DNA of 42,329 nt, from positions 1 to 42,329 of the forward strand of contig MAGU01000038.1 in NCBI GenBank assembly GCA_001717025.1, in the 5' to 3' direction. The notes under the pieces are model-generated. The model did not search any database. It was not told the origin of the DNA and saw nothing but the letters and a program-made list of their open reading frames with translations. Positions within the stretch are counted from its first letter, which is position 1. Every line of letters starts with the position of its first letter. The DNA comes from Candidatus Methanomethylicus oleisabuli. Its GTDB lineage: Archaea > Thermoproteota > Methanomethylicia > Methanomethylicales > Methanomethylicaceae. A program made the translations under genes and the position numbers. Of this stretch, positions 25,898 to 34,190 are shown piece by piece.

Positions 25898-26731
25898 ATG
25901 CCTATCAAGAATGGAGATTTCGTAGTCATAGATTACATCCTCACGGTCAAGGATACCGGAGAGGTCTTCGACGTTACGATGGAGGGGAAGGCGAAGTCGG
26001 CTAATGTATACGACCCGCAAGAGGTTTACGAGCCAAAGCTTGTTGTGGTCGGCCAGTCGTGGCTGCTCAAGGGCATAGACGAGCTGCTCGTCGGCGCAGA
26101 GGAAGGCCAGGAGAAGGAGGCAGAGATACCCCCCGAGAAGGCGTTTGGCATCAGGGACGGCAAGAAGGTCGCTATTGTCCCAGCAAGGCAGCTCACGAGC
26201 CAGGGGATAAAGCCTATCCCTGGCCAGAGGATCGAGGTTCAGGGACAGCTGGCGACGATCCGGGCGGTAAGCGGCGGCAGGGTTACGGTCGATTACAACC
26301 ACCCGCTAGCCGGCAGGACGCTCGGCGCTAAGGTTTACGTGAGGAGGAACGTGACCGCCCCTGAGGAGAGGATACGCGAGCTGATCCACAGGAGGATACG
26401 CGAGGTTCCGAAGGACCGCTTCCTCGTCTCTGACATGGGCACCATGGTGAGCATCCAGATGCCGGAGGAGTCCTTCACCCTAGAGAACATACAGTACGCC
26501 AAGAAGGGCCTCGCAAAGGAGATATCGCGCTACTTCCCGGACGTAACGACCGTCCAGTTCATCGAGTCGCATACCGTCAAGGCGCCGGCGCCAAAGCCTG
26601 CCGAGGAGGCAACAGGTGCGGCGGCTGAGCAGGCTCCAGCGGGCGCGGAGAAGCCTGCGGAGGCGGCAGAGGAGACCGGCAGGGCAGATGAAGCTGCGAC
26701 CGGGGCTGCCGGCGAGGCAGATAGGAAGTAG
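25898..26731 (+). CDS. FKBP-type peptidyl-prolyl isomerase (SlyD-like long archaeal form)
   Basis: A 277-residue cytoplasmic proline isomerase and chaperone. The FKBP domain begins NGDFVVIDYILTVKDTGEVFD, has GQSWLLKGIDELLVGAEEGQ, and is split by an insert-in-flap segment (IPPEKAFGIRDGKKVAIVPA). The domain returns with VDYNHPLAGRTL. A C-terminal domain (about 150-235, PEERIRELIHRRIREVPKDR) is typical of archaeal long FKBPs. The last 40 residues are Ala/Glu-rich and probably flexible. It appears to be transcribed alone. Confidence 0.92.
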   Translation: MPIKNGDFVVIDYILTVKDTGEVFDVTMEGKAKSANVYDPQEVYEPKLVVVGQSWLLKGIDELLVGAEEGQEKEAEIPPEKAFGIRDGKKVAIVPARQLTSQGIKPIPGQRIEVQGQLATIRAVSGGRVTVDYNHPLAGRTLGAKVYVRRNVTAPEERIRELIHRRIREVPKDRFLVSDMGTMVSIQMPEESFTLENIQYAKKGLAKEISRYFPDVTTVQFIESHTVKAPAPKPAEEATGAAAEQAPAGAEKPAEAAEETGRADEAATGAAGEADRK

Positions 26732-26747
26732 AGGCAGATAGGAAGTA
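26714..26747. repeat. 17-bp tandem duplication across the FKBP stop codon
   Basis: gaggcagataggaagta is repeated immediately (26714-26730 and 26731-26747). The TAG stop lies at the junction, so the second copy is untranslated. It is a recent slippage duplication. Confidence 0.85.
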
Positions 26748-26764
26748 AGGGAAGGAATGGAAGG

Positions 26765-27223
26765 CTAAGCGCTCTCTGCAATCCGTGCAGTGACCTTCCT
26801 GACCTTCTTCCCGCACACCGCCATCTCCGAGACGTCCTCCAGTACCTTCTCTATTTTTATCTTAGACTTCTTCCCCTTTGTTGCCCACTCGGGCATGCAC
26901 AGCGATTCCAGCGGGCACTTCCTGTCGCAGTCCTCGTCGTCCATCGTCACGATCGCCCCCTCGACGGCGCTCTGTGGTTTGACCAGCGCCTCAACAGTCG
27001 TCTCAACGACCTTCACTACCCTTACCTTGTCCTCGTAGAGGGGGCAGTAGTGCTCCATATCCTTCACATCTATGACTTCATACGCCCTTCCAGCCTTGAG
27101 CCTTGACATGCACGCCTGGTATAGCTTGCATGAGGTGCAGACCTCTGGGGCAGGTGAAGCCACAAACTTGTAACCCCTCCTCGCGTTTATCTCCCCTACA
27201 AAAGTGACTATCTCTTTTACCAT
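26765..27223 (-). CDS. UPF0179 family protein, cysteine-rich
   Basis: A 152-residue archaeal protein of the UPF0179 family. Cysteines are arranged as PEVCTSCKLYQACM (C-x2-C-x5-C), EHYCPLYE, DDEDCDRKCPLESLC and AVCGKK. This implies metal or iron-sulfur binding, probably two sites. It begins VKEIVTFVGEINARRGYKFV, a strand-rich region. The function is unknown. It precedes egsA on the same strand but in a separate unit, judging from the 56-base gap. Confidence 0.88.
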   Translation of the reverse strand: MVKEIVTFVGEINARRGYKFVASPAPEVCTSCKLYQACMSRLKAGRAYEVIDVKDMEHYCPLYEDKVRVVKVVETTVEALVKPQSAVEGAIVTMDDEDCDRKCPLESLCMPEWATKGKKSKIKIEKVLEDVSEMAVCGKKVRKVTARIAESA

Positions 27224-27279
27224 TATTCTGACGCTCCATCCATCTGATCAGGTGCATCCTGCCTGGCGCGCGAATGTGA

Positions 27280-28332
27280 TCAGCAGATCACGCCCGTTAT
27301 CCTGGCGAGGTCCCAAGCCGCCTCCGGCGATATGCCCTTCTCGCCGAGCACCGTGTACCTCTCCGGCCTTATCGTGTGGGCCATGCAGAGCGCGTCCACT
27401 AGCTGCTGGTCCGTGATGCCCAGCTGCTTGGCAGTCGTGGGCGCCCCGACCTTCGTGAGGACCTCCTTAACGCTCTTCCAGTCCCCTCCTTGCAGGTACA
27501 TCATCATGATCGTCCCGACCCCGCACTTCTCGCCGTGCATCGCCCTCCCAGCGCCTATCTTGTCCAGCGCGTGTGCGAATAGATGCTCCGAGCCGCTGCA
27601 GGGTCTGCTGCTCCCGGCGATGCACATCGCATAGCCGCAGCTTATCAACCCCTCTATGATCGCATGTATGCCGACGTCGAGGCCCCTTGCCACGAGGTCT
27701 ATGTCCTCGGTCACGAGCTCCGCGGACATCAGCGCAAGCGACGCCGCGTACTCGCCGTAGTATTCGCCCCTTAGCCTGTGCGCCAGTCCCCAGTCCCTGA
27801 CCGCTGTGTACTTGGCGATGATGTCGCCGCAGCCGCTTATCAGGAACCGCCTGGGCGCGCCGCCTATTATCTCCGTGTCCGCGATGAGCGCTATCGGAGG
27901 TTGCGCCATGACCGAGAACGGTCCGCCCGCGCTCTTAACGGAGGCTATCGGTGATGCTATTCCGTCGTGTGATGCCGACGTCGGTATGCTTATAAAAGGC
28001 AGCCTCTGCTTGTTCGACGCCATCTTGGCGACGTCGATGCTCTTCCCCCCGCCGACCGCCATCACCATCGACGACTTGGACTCGCAGACCGCCCGCTCCA
28101 CCTCGGCGACCGTCTGCTCCGTTGCGTCCTTCGCGATGAAGCGCCTGACATCAAGCCCCATCTTGGCGACGCTCTCCTCGACCTGCTCCGCAGGCGCCTT
28201 GGTGTAGCTGTCGCCGCTAACCAGAAGGACGTTGCCCTTGACATTAAGCCTCGTCATTATGTCGGTGACGTTCGGCAGCACGTTTGGCCCAACAACAACG
28301 AACCTGGGAAGATTTATCGCGTGTATGTGCAT
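27280..28332 (-). CDS. egsA: sn-Glycerol-1-phosphate dehydrogenase (EgsA)
   Basis: This archaeal enzyme makes glycerol-1-phosphate from dihydroxyacetone phosphate, which sets the stereochemistry of membrane lipids. The 350-residue protein begins MHIHAINLPRFVVVGPNVLP. It has AVGGGKSIDVAKMAS (NAD(P) binding), PTSASHDGIASP and metal ligands in the SGSEHLFAHALD and HGEKCGVGT segments. ATG 28332 is preferred to ATG 28368. It matches the usual family start and length, and a TATA box (ttatatag, 28374-28382 on the minus strand) lies about 45 bases upstream. Confidence 0.95.
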   Translation of the reverse strand: MHIHAINLPRFVVVGPNVLPNVTDIMTRLNVKGNVLLVSGDSYTKAPAEQVEESVAKMGLDVRRFIAKDATEQTVAEVERAVCESKSSMVMAVGGGKSIDVAKMASNKQRLPFISIPTSASHDGIASPIASVKSAGGPFSVMAQPPIALIADTEIIGGAPRRFLISGCGDIIAKYTAVRDWGLAHRLRGEYYGEYAASLALMSAELVTEDIDLVARGLDVGIHAIIEGLISCGYAMCIAGSSRPCSGSEHLFAHALDKIGAGRAMHGEKCGVGTIMMMYLQGGDWKSVKEVLTKVGAPTTAKQLGITDQQLVDALCMAHTIRPERYTVLGEKGISPEAAWDLARITGVIC

Positions 28333-28504
28333 ACTGCATGTCGCCCCATCACCAAGAACTATGTCCATAGCCCTATATAATCGAATAGCCGGCGGCCGGC
28401 TCACGGATTCGGAGCCAACCTGCAGACGGTTATCCTTAAATATCTGCTGATTGTGGAATAAACTAACTTCGCTAATTCTACGCTCTGAAGCGGAGGCGTT
28501 TGGC

Positions 28505-29158
28505 TTGTTGCCACGGGAATTGACTGACAAATCAGCGCTTTACGATAAGCTTAAGCACGGGACCACGACGGTCGGGGTAGTCTGCAGGGATGGTGTCGTC
28601 CTTGCCACCGACAGGCGCGCGACCGCCGGCACGTACGTTGCCCACAAGCGGGCCAAGAAGATGTTCATGCTAGACGACAACAAGGCTGCGACGATAGCCG
28701 GGCTCGTCGCCGATGCCCAGATGATCATGGACTCATTGAAGTCTCAGATATACCTCATGAAGATGGATGCTAAGGGACCAGTCTCTACCAAGAGCGTAGC
28801 CACCTACGTTTCAAACGTCCTCTTCAGCTCGCGTGGTTACCCTTACATCGTGCAGTTCATTATCGCAGGATATGACGATAGCGGTCCATCGATATACGTG
28901 CTAGACTGGTTCGGGACGCTGACGCAGGAGCGTTTCATAACGACCGGCTCCGGGTCGCCATATGCCATCGGAGTCCTCGAGGCAAGCCTAAAGAGGGAGC
29001 CGACGCTGGACGATGCCCTGCCCGTCATCGCAAGGGCAGTCAGGTCGTCTATAGAGCGCGACCCGGGGAGCGGCGAAGGGATAGACATGCTCACGATTAG
29101 CAAGGAAGGGCTGAGGGAGCTCACCGACGCGGAGATATCTGGGCTGCTTGCCCGCTGA
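28505..29158 (+). CDS. psmB: Proteasome beta subunit, catalytic
   Basis: This active beta subunit of the 20S proteasome has a self-cleaving propeptide. From TTG 28505 (behind GCGGAGG) a 19-residue propeptide ends ...DKLKHG, and the mature chain begins TTTVGVVCRDGVVLATDRR, so Thr20 is the catalytic Thr1. The equivalents of Asp17 and Lys33 are present in ATDRR and KRAKKMF. Downstream are GLVADAQMIMDSL, TTGSGSPYAIGVLE and GEGIDMLTISKEG. The longest frame starts at 28451, but a TATA-like cttaaatat at about 28436-28446 puts transcription after that. With the Ala1 subunit at 12156 the cell has one catalytic and one probably silent beta subunit. Confidence 0.93.
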   Translation: MLPRELTDKSALYDKLKHGTTTVGVVCRDGVVLATDRRATAGTYVAHKRAKKMFMLDDNKAATIAGLVADAQMIMDSLKSQIYLMKMDAKGPVSTKSVATYVSNVLFSSRGYPYIVQFIIAGYDDSGPSIYVLDWFGTLTQERFITTGSGSPYAIGVLEASLKREPTLDDALPVIARAVRSSIERDPGSGEGIDMLTISKEGLRELTDAEISGLLAR

Positions 29159-29239
29159 CGGTTGAGCGTATGCTAAGCAGGCGACGGGCGGTTGAACGCC
29201 GGCCCCGATGCCTTACCATTATGCGAGGCGCTATGTTTG

Positions 29240-31159
29240 ATGATTGCAGGTAATGTGGACACTTTCGGTGAGATAAAGAGGGTGATCTCTAGGGAGATCC
29301 CCGCAGAGGCAAAGCTGACGAAGGTAGAGTTCGAGGGGCCTTCGATCGTGATCTACGCCGAGAACCCTAACTTCCTCATCGACGATAGCGAGCCTATAAA
29401 GAGGATCGTCCGCGAGATCAAGAAGAGGGTCATCATCCGGGCTGACCCGCACGCTAGGAAGAGGACTGAGGAGGCCAAGGCCATCATCTCTGCGCTCATA
29501 CCTGCGGAGGCCGAGATCACGGACTCTCACTTCGACGACGGGACGGGCGAGGTTATAATACTCGCGAAGAAGCCAGGCCTCGTCATAGGTAAGGGCGGAT
29601 CGACCCTCAGGGACATCGCATCCCAGACCGGCTGGCGCCCCACGATAATCCGGTCGCCCCCGCTCAAGTCAAGGATAATCGAGCAGACCCTGTACTACCA
29701 GCAGAATGAGAACGAGTACCGCCTCGAATTCCTGCGTAAGGTCGGCAGGAGGATACACCGCCCAAGGGTCTACAACGATAGCTGGATCACGATCTCGGCG
29801 CTCGGCGGGTTCAGGGAGGTGGGGAGACAGGCAATCCTGATCGAGACCCTGGACAGCAAGGTGCTTATCGACTGCGGCGTCAGGCCCGGCGCGCAGTCCT
29901 ACATTGACGAGTTCCCGCGCCTCGACATAGCCGAGTTCAACATCGAGGAGCTAGATGCCGTAATCGTGACGCACGCCCACCTCGACCACTGCGGGCTCGT
30001 CCCGATCCTCTTCAAGTACGGCTACGGCGGCCCGATATACTGCACGAAGCCGACCAAGAGCCTTATGACCCTCCTGCAGCTCGACTACCTCGACGTGGCA
30101 GTCAAGGAGGGGAAGCCGACGCCCTATGGGCTGAGGGAGGTGAAGAAGGAGCTCCTTCACACCATACCGCTGGAGTACGGCGAGGTCACCGACATCACCC
30201 CGGACATCAGGGTGACGCTGCACAACGCCGGGCACATACTCGGCTCGGCGATGGTGCACCTCCACATCGGAGACGGGCTGTACAATATCGTCTACACAGG
30301 GGACTTCAAATACGCCCGGACGCGCCTCCTTGAGCCGGCCGCCGCGGCGTTCCCGCGCGCGGAGACCCTCATAATGGAGAGCACATACGGCGCGCCGAGC
30401 GACATCGTCCCTACGCGGGAGGAGTCTGAGCAGCAGCTGATCGAGACCCTGAGGACCACAATCCAGCTTGGAGGGAAGGCGCTGATACCGATCTTGGCGG
30501 TCGGCAGGGCGCAGGAGATAATGATAGTGCTCGACGAGGCGATAAAGTCCGGGGCGCTGCCGCAGGTGCCTGTATACATCGAGGGCATGCTGCAGGAGGT
30601 CACCGCCATACACACTGCCTACCCCGAGGAGCTTGCCCGTGACCTGAAGAACCGTATCTTCCACAAGGGCGAGAACCCCTTCCTCTCCGAGCACTTCGTA
30701 AGCGTCGACGATAAGAGCGCTAGGCCGGAGATCGCGGAGGGGGGGCCATGCATAATCATGGCAACATCAGGAATGCTCACCGGGGGGCCCGCTCTGGAAT
30801 ACTTCAAGCTCCTCGCGCCGAACCCGAGCAACACCATGATCTTCGTGAACTACCAGATAGAGGGTACCCTGGGCAGGTCCATCCTGAAGGGGCTCAAGGA
30901 GATCCCTCTGGCGAACTCGGCGGGCAAGATGGACGTCATACAGGTCAGGATGAGCGTGAAGTCCATAGACGGCTTCTCCGGGCACAGCGACCGGAAGCAG
31001 CTCCTCAAGTTCGTGAACAACCTCTCCCCGCGGCCGAAGCAGGTGATCATCGTCCACGGCGAGGAGTCGAAGTGCATCGGGATGGCGGACTCCGTCAAGC
31101 GCTTCTTCCGCATCGAAGCCATCGCCCCCAACGTAGGAGACCGGATCAGGGTAAAGTAA
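29240..31159 (+). CDS. fttA: aCPSF1/FttA, KH and beta-CASP ribonuclease for transcription termination
   Basis: The archaeal homologue of eukaryotic CPSF73, which cleaves nascent RNA and ends transcription. The 639-residue protein starts with two KH-type domains (about 1-180, with the GKGGSTLRDI loop). A metallo-beta-lactamase domain has HAHLDH (245-250) and HNAGHILGSAM. The beta-CASP domain has VYTGDFK, MESTYG and a GFSGHSDRKQLL motif, with VHGEESKC near the C terminus. ATG 29240 is chosen over a TTG 16 codons upstream and gives the usual length. It follows the catalytic psmB by 81 bases. Confidence 0.95.
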   Translation: MIAGNVDTFGEIKRVISREIPAEAKLTKVEFEGPSIVIYAENPNFLIDDSEPIKRIVREIKKRVIIRADPHARKRTEEAKAIISALIPAEAEITDSHFDDGTGEVIILAKKPGLVIGKGGSTLRDIASQTGWRPTIIRSPPLKSRIIEQTLYYQQNENEYRLEFLRKVGRRIHRPRVYNDSWITISALGGFREVGRQAILIETLDSKVLIDCGVRPGAQSYIDEFPRLDIAEFNIEELDAVIVTHAHLDHCGLVPILFKYGYGGPIYCTKPTKSLMTLLQLDYLDVAVKEGKPTPYGLREVKKELLHTIPLEYGEVTDITPDIRVTLHNAGHILGSAMVHLHIGDGLYNIVYTGDFKYARTRLLEPAAAAFPRAETLIMESTYGAPSDIVPTREESEQQLIETLRTTIQLGGKALIPILAVGRAQEIMIVLDEAIKSGALPQVPVYIEGMLQEVTAIHTAYPEELARDLKNRIFHKGENPFLSEHFVSVDDKSARPEIAEGGPCIIMATSGMLTGGPALEYFKLLAPNPSNTMIFVNYQIEGTLGRSILKGLKEIPLANSAGKMDVIQVRMSVKSIDGFSGHSDRKQLLKFVNNLSPRPKQVIIVHGEESKCIGMADSVKRFFRIEAIAPNVGDRIRVK

Positions 31160-31260
31160 ACTAAAGTAAACTAATATCTGATATATATGATCTGGTGCCC
31201 CTGCCCATAATGCCGTTGCCCGCCGCGCACCCGCGCCGAGCCTGTTCCAGACATGGCGCC

Positions 31261-31767
31261 TTATGACCCCTTAAGGGCAAGCATGCCGTTCCATATTTCG
31301 TCGCCGACGTGGTGGATGTTCTTCACAGCCTTGCCCTTGACCTTCTGCAGGATCTGTTCCCTCTCCATCAGAAGTATGCCTACGGCGAGCCCCTTCGCAT
31401 ACTTCTCGTCCTGAACTATCACGACGTCGCCGACCTTCGCGCCCTCCGTGATCGACCTTATGCCGGGCGCCATTATGTCTGCCCCCTTCACCACGAACGG
31501 CACGGCCCCCATGTCCACGACGACCTTGGCTATCTTAGAGAGCACAGCGGGAGCCGCTGTAAGCGCTGGCATGATCTTCCCGGTGTGCTCTATCAGAATG
31601 GGCTTCCCTTCCTGCATGTAGATCCTCTCGCCGTCCTCCAGCTCGACCATCTCCGCGCCCTTCCGCCGGTCTATCGAGCCGACCATCTCGGGCGCCACCT
31701 TCGCGACCTCCTCCAGTACCGCCTTCAGGTCCTTGGAGCTGATCTGGTGCCTCTTCTTGACGAGCAA
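31261..31767 (-). CDS. PUA-domain RNA-binding protein (MCTS1/Tma20-like)
   Basis: A 168-residue protein with an N-terminal domain (LVKKRHQISSKDLKAVLEEV) and a C-terminal PUA domain (VVVDMGAVPFVVKGADIMAP, IRSITEGAKVGDVVIV, LAVGILLMERE). This layout matches archaeal relatives of eukaryotic MCTS1/Tma20, which act at the ribosome. The start is a TTG at 31767 behind ggatgag. It is divergent from the LSm operon, sharing about 80 bases of promoter region. Confidence 0.85.
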   Translation of the reverse strand: MLVKKRHQISSKDLKAVLEEVAKVAPEMVGSIDRRKGAEMVELEDGERIYMQEGKPILIEHTGKIMPALTAAPAVLSKIAKVVVDMGAVPFVVKGADIMAPGIRSITEGAKVGDVVIVQDEKYAKGLAVGILLMEREQILQKVKGKAVKNIHHVGDEIWNGMLALKGS

Positions 31768-31847
31768 CTCATCCGCTCTCCGATAAACTTAAATAATGTT
31801 TCCCCTAATGCGAAAATGCTAATTAATCTTTACGGCAGGAACCAACA

Positions 31848-32078
31848 ATGAGCGAAATTGGCGCCACTGAAATGCTTAGCGAATCCCTCGGCTCCTTCGT
31901 CCTCGTAAAGCTGAAAGGGGGAAGGGAAGTGAGGGGCCTCATGAAGAGCTTTGATCAGCACCTCAACCTAGTCCTCGACAACGCAGAGGAGCTCGTGCCG
32001 GACAAGGAGCCTAAGAAGCTCGGTGCTATAATCGTAAGAGGGGACAACGTAGTCATCGTTTCTCCATCTCCGAGGTGA
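31848..32078 (+). CDS. LSm (Sm-like) RNA-binding protein
   Basis: A 76-residue Sm-fold protein that forms a heptameric ring on U-rich RNA. The Sm1 motif is [20 protein letters not shown] with [12 protein letters not shown]. The Sm2 motif is [16 protein letters not shown]. It starts at ATG 31848, and eL37 follows after five bases. The LSm-eL37 pair is a conserved archaeal operon linking RNA metabolism and the ribosome. Confidence 0.95.
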   Translation: MSEIGATEMLSESLGSFVLVKLKGGREVRGLMKSFDQHLNLVLDNAEELVPDKEPKKLGAIIVRGDNVVIVSPSPR

Positions 32079-32083
32079 ACTTC

Positions 32084-32227
32084 ATGAAGGGGACAACGTC
32101 ATTCGGTCGCAGGAACAGGGGCATGACCCACATACCGTGCAGGCGGTGCGGCCACCACTCATACCACATCAGGAAGAAGTTCTGCTCGCACTGCGGGTAC
32201 GGAAAGACTCCGAAGCTCCGCCAGTAG
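32084..32227 (+). CDS. rpl37e: Large ribosomal subunit protein eL37, short form
   Basis: This 47-residue protein is too short for common ORF cut-offs. It begins MKGTTSFGRRNRGMTHIPCR and carries the zinc knuckle RRCGHHSYHIRKKFCSHCGYG (C-x2-C...C-x2-C). The family normally continues for about 12 basic residues after the GKTxKxR block; here a TAG stops it after KTPKLRQ. The following bases in frame include a second TAG. The shortened tail could be real, or reflect a mutation. It is coupled to LSm, five bases upstream. Confidence 0.9.
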   Translation: MKGTTSFGRRNRGMTHIPCRRCGHHSYHIRKKFCSHCGYGKTPKLRQ

Positions 32228-32368
32228 GCTGAGCTGCCCCAGTAGCGGGGGCGAAGGCGAAGGGGCAACAAACGCGAAGAAGCCCCCCTCACACTTTTCA
32301 TCGGCAGACCGCGCCGGAGCCGTTAAGCTTTATTATCGCCCGAAGCACCGTTAATAGTGTGATAATGC

Positions 32369-32641
32369 ATGTCAGAGATACCCGCATCTACGCCGACCGA
32401 AGAGAAGCTGCCGACAAATGAGATGATAAAGGTGATCGACTACATCACGATCTCCAAGAGCGCTAATTGGTGGACCGCCGTCGTCCTCGCCGGCGAAGAG
32501 GGGAGGAAGAAGGTCATGCTATACATGTGGAACAAGCGCGGCGACAAGTGGTCAAGGAAGCAGAAGTTCACGATAGCAAGGAAGGCGGACTGGGCGAAGT
32601 ACAAGGAGGCCATCGAGAAGCTCCTGGAGAAGGTGGACTGA
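32369..32641 (+). CDS. Conserved small basic protein, unknown
   Basis: A 90-residue protein with a disordered N terminus (about 1-18) and a compact Trp-rich part: ISKSANWWTAVVLA, KKVMLYMWNKRGDKWSRKQK and ARKADWAKYKEAIEKLLEKV. The strand-strand-strand-helix pattern with many Trp, Lys and Arg suggests nucleic-acid binding. It loosely resembles PC4 or ThermoDBP-like single-strand binding proteins, but I cannot assign it. A TATA-like ctttattat lies at 32328-32336. It appears to be a single gene. Confidence 0.7.
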   Translation: MSEIPASTPTEEKLPTNEMIKVIDYITISKSANWWTAVVLAGEEGRKKVMLYMWNKRGDKWSRKQKFTIARKADWAKYKEAIEKLLEKVD

Positions 32642-32860
32642 GCAAGTCGCGCCTCCTGCCCCCATTTAAGTCGCAGCGCTGCCCATCATAAGCGGCGTTC
32701 AACGCCATACTTCGCGTCCCATCCGGCAAGGTAAGAAGGCAGGCGCAGAGCGGTGCTATAAGCGAAAAGAATGAATAGAGCCACAGGTTACAATAAACGC
32801 TGAGACCAAAGTTCAGCTCACAGCTTTTGCACAATCGCTTAAATATTAAAATAAAAATTA
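32642..32860. other. Intergenic region with a TATA box
   Basis: No gene seen. The final 25 bases (cttaaatattaaaataaaaa, 32838-32857) are a strong TATA-type promoter for the next gene. Confidence 0.5.
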
Positions 32861-33310
32861 ATGCGATTCGGGGTCGGATTTACATTGGTTAAGGATAAGG
32901 ATGATGATAAATTCAAGGATAACGATGCTGCCTCGGCTAACGATGCCGATCAAGGCGAGGCAAACGAGAAGGGGGCAGCGGAGAAGCCAAAGCCCAAGGC
33001 TACTAGGGTCACTTCTAAAGATGTCTTGGAAGAGATCAACCAGCTGGATGGCAAGGTAGAGTCCTTGGGGACAAAGGTGGAGTCGCTCGCCGAGTCGATG
33101 AAGGCTGGGCAGATGGCAACACCATCGCCTCTCCATAGCCCGTGGCTGGGGCTCTTCCTTGTGGGGATAGCCGGCGCGGCGGTCGGAACGATCTTGATGG
33201 CGATCTTGCAGCCAGTCATAATCGGGCTGTTGGTCGTTGGGGCAGGGGCGGTCATCGGCGCGATATCCGCCTTGAAGCTGTGGGGCAAGAACCCATCAAA
33301 GAGTGCTTGA
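32861..33310 (+). CDS. Coiled-coil protein with two C-terminal membrane helices
   Basis: A 149-residue protein. It has an acidic, disordered N-terminal part (DKDDDKFKDNDAASANDADQ), a short coiled coil (about 55-80, VLEEINQLDGKVESLGTKVE), then two hydrophobic helices (about 95-115 GLFLVGIAGAAVGTILMAIL and 118-138 VIIGLLVVGAGAVIGAISAL). It probably has its N terminus in the cytoplasm. The function is unknown. ATG 32861 is used, but the TATA at 32838 favours TTG 32885 (VKDKDDDK) as the translated start. Confidence 0.7.
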   Translation: MRFGVGFTLVKDKDDDKFKDNDAASANDADQGEANEKGAAEKPKPKATRVTSKDVLEEINQLDGKVESLGTKVESLAESMKAGQMATPSPLHSPWLGLFLVGIAGAAVGTILMAILQPVIIGLLVVGAGAVIGAISALKLWGKNPSKSA

Positions 33311-33410
33311 GCCTGGCACCATATGCGCCGAATGCATAGCATCTGCCCCATAGGCGCGCCTTTAGAAAAACATAACTTTTTAATAGTAATCCGTTTTATT
33401 CCACTGAAGA

Positions 33411-33526
33411 GGGCCGGTAGCTCAGACTGGCAGAGCGCCCGCTTGGCAATGCGGGCTTGCAATGCCGTTGCAGCCACCGCACCAGAGTGCGGGAGGCCAC
33501 GGGTTCGAATCCCGTCCGGTCCACCA
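33411..33526 (+). tRNA. tRNA-Ala (anticodon GGC) with an intron of about 39 bases
   Basis: The acceptor GGGCCGG/CCGGTCC includes the G3-U70 pair that marks alanine tRNA. The D stem is GCTC/GAGC, the anticodon stem CCCGC/GCGGG with loop TTGGCA, and the T arm ACGGG-TTCGAAT-CCCGT. The discriminator is A and CCA is encoded. The 3' half of the anticodon stem lies 39 bases too far away, so an intron sits at about 33449-33487. The intron contains an inner hairpin TGCAA/TTGCA. A canonical position 37/38 is assumed. Confidence 0.9.
33449..33487 (+). other. tRNA-Ala intron
   Basis: The 39-base insert lies between positions 37 and 38 of tRNA-Ala, with one base of ambiguity. It can pair GCGG with CCGC near its ends and TGCAA with TTGCA inside. 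This is the expected substrate form for the archaeal splicing endonuclease. Confidence 0.7.
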
Positions 33527-34190
33527 CCGTCAATTTTGCCATCAATCATCATTAAATTGTAGCATCAAATGCTGTTGCAAGCCTATATGGCGGCGAAACC
33601 CAAAACGGTCCGCCCTTTCAATCTTTTTCATTTTGCTTAAAATGCTCAATATTGGAAAGCACGCTGCCATCTGTGTGATAAGGATGGCTGCCAAAAATAT
33701 TGTTGTAGGCAAGAAAGTCCGTCCTATTTCACTGTCATGAGAAGATCGAGGCGTCGACGACCAAGGTTTCTTCTAAGGGAGCAGCCGTCCCTGAGACCGT
33801 GCGCCGAGCTTCTAGCCTCAGCAAGGGGGAGCGGATCTTGGCAATGGCAATAGCAATAGACGATGCTGTGGCTCTGAAGACGACTATCGACCGATCTTCT
33901 GAGGAGTCTATGAAGCCGGTCTGGGCGAAGGTCCGGATGATGGGCATCTGAGGGCGATATAAACGCCCTCATCGAGGAAGCGAGGGCCTAGGGCGGTCCT
34001 AGACACAACACAAACGTCTGGGCCTCTGCACTGCTCTGGTGTGAAAAGCGGGTCGAGGCGATCAAAGCTGCCGAAAACCGGAAACTGAATCTTCACCTCC
34101 GAAGAGGTGATCTGGGCAATAAGCAGCTCCAAGCCGTAGCAACGCTCCATGCGGTCGCCAGTCCGACGGTGGCCCGCTTCGCCTTGCGCA
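33527..34190. other. Gene-poor, degenerate region after tRNA-Ala
   Basis: No intact gene is visible. The plus strand has a startless open stretch at about 33710-33952 ending GERILAMAIAIDDAVALKTT ... VWAKVRMMGI. In another frame, about 33995-34200, it reads NVWASALLWCEKRVEAIKAA then LQAVATLHAVASPTVARFAL. These look like fragments of a broken gene or genes that I do not recognise. The position directly 3' of a tRNA gene fits an old insertion. Confidence 0.45.

Noticed and set aside
32225-32260. Possible pyrrolysine-style readthrough of the eL37 TAG
   Set aside because: The sequence after the TAG does not resemble the eL37 tail and meets a second TAG five codons later. TAG is also the normal stop of the FKBP gene.
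33735-34150. Minus-strand frames of 70-80 codons after tRNA-Ala
   Set aside because: They overlap the plus-strand fragments, start in different frames and show no family signature. Codon pattern favours the plus strand.
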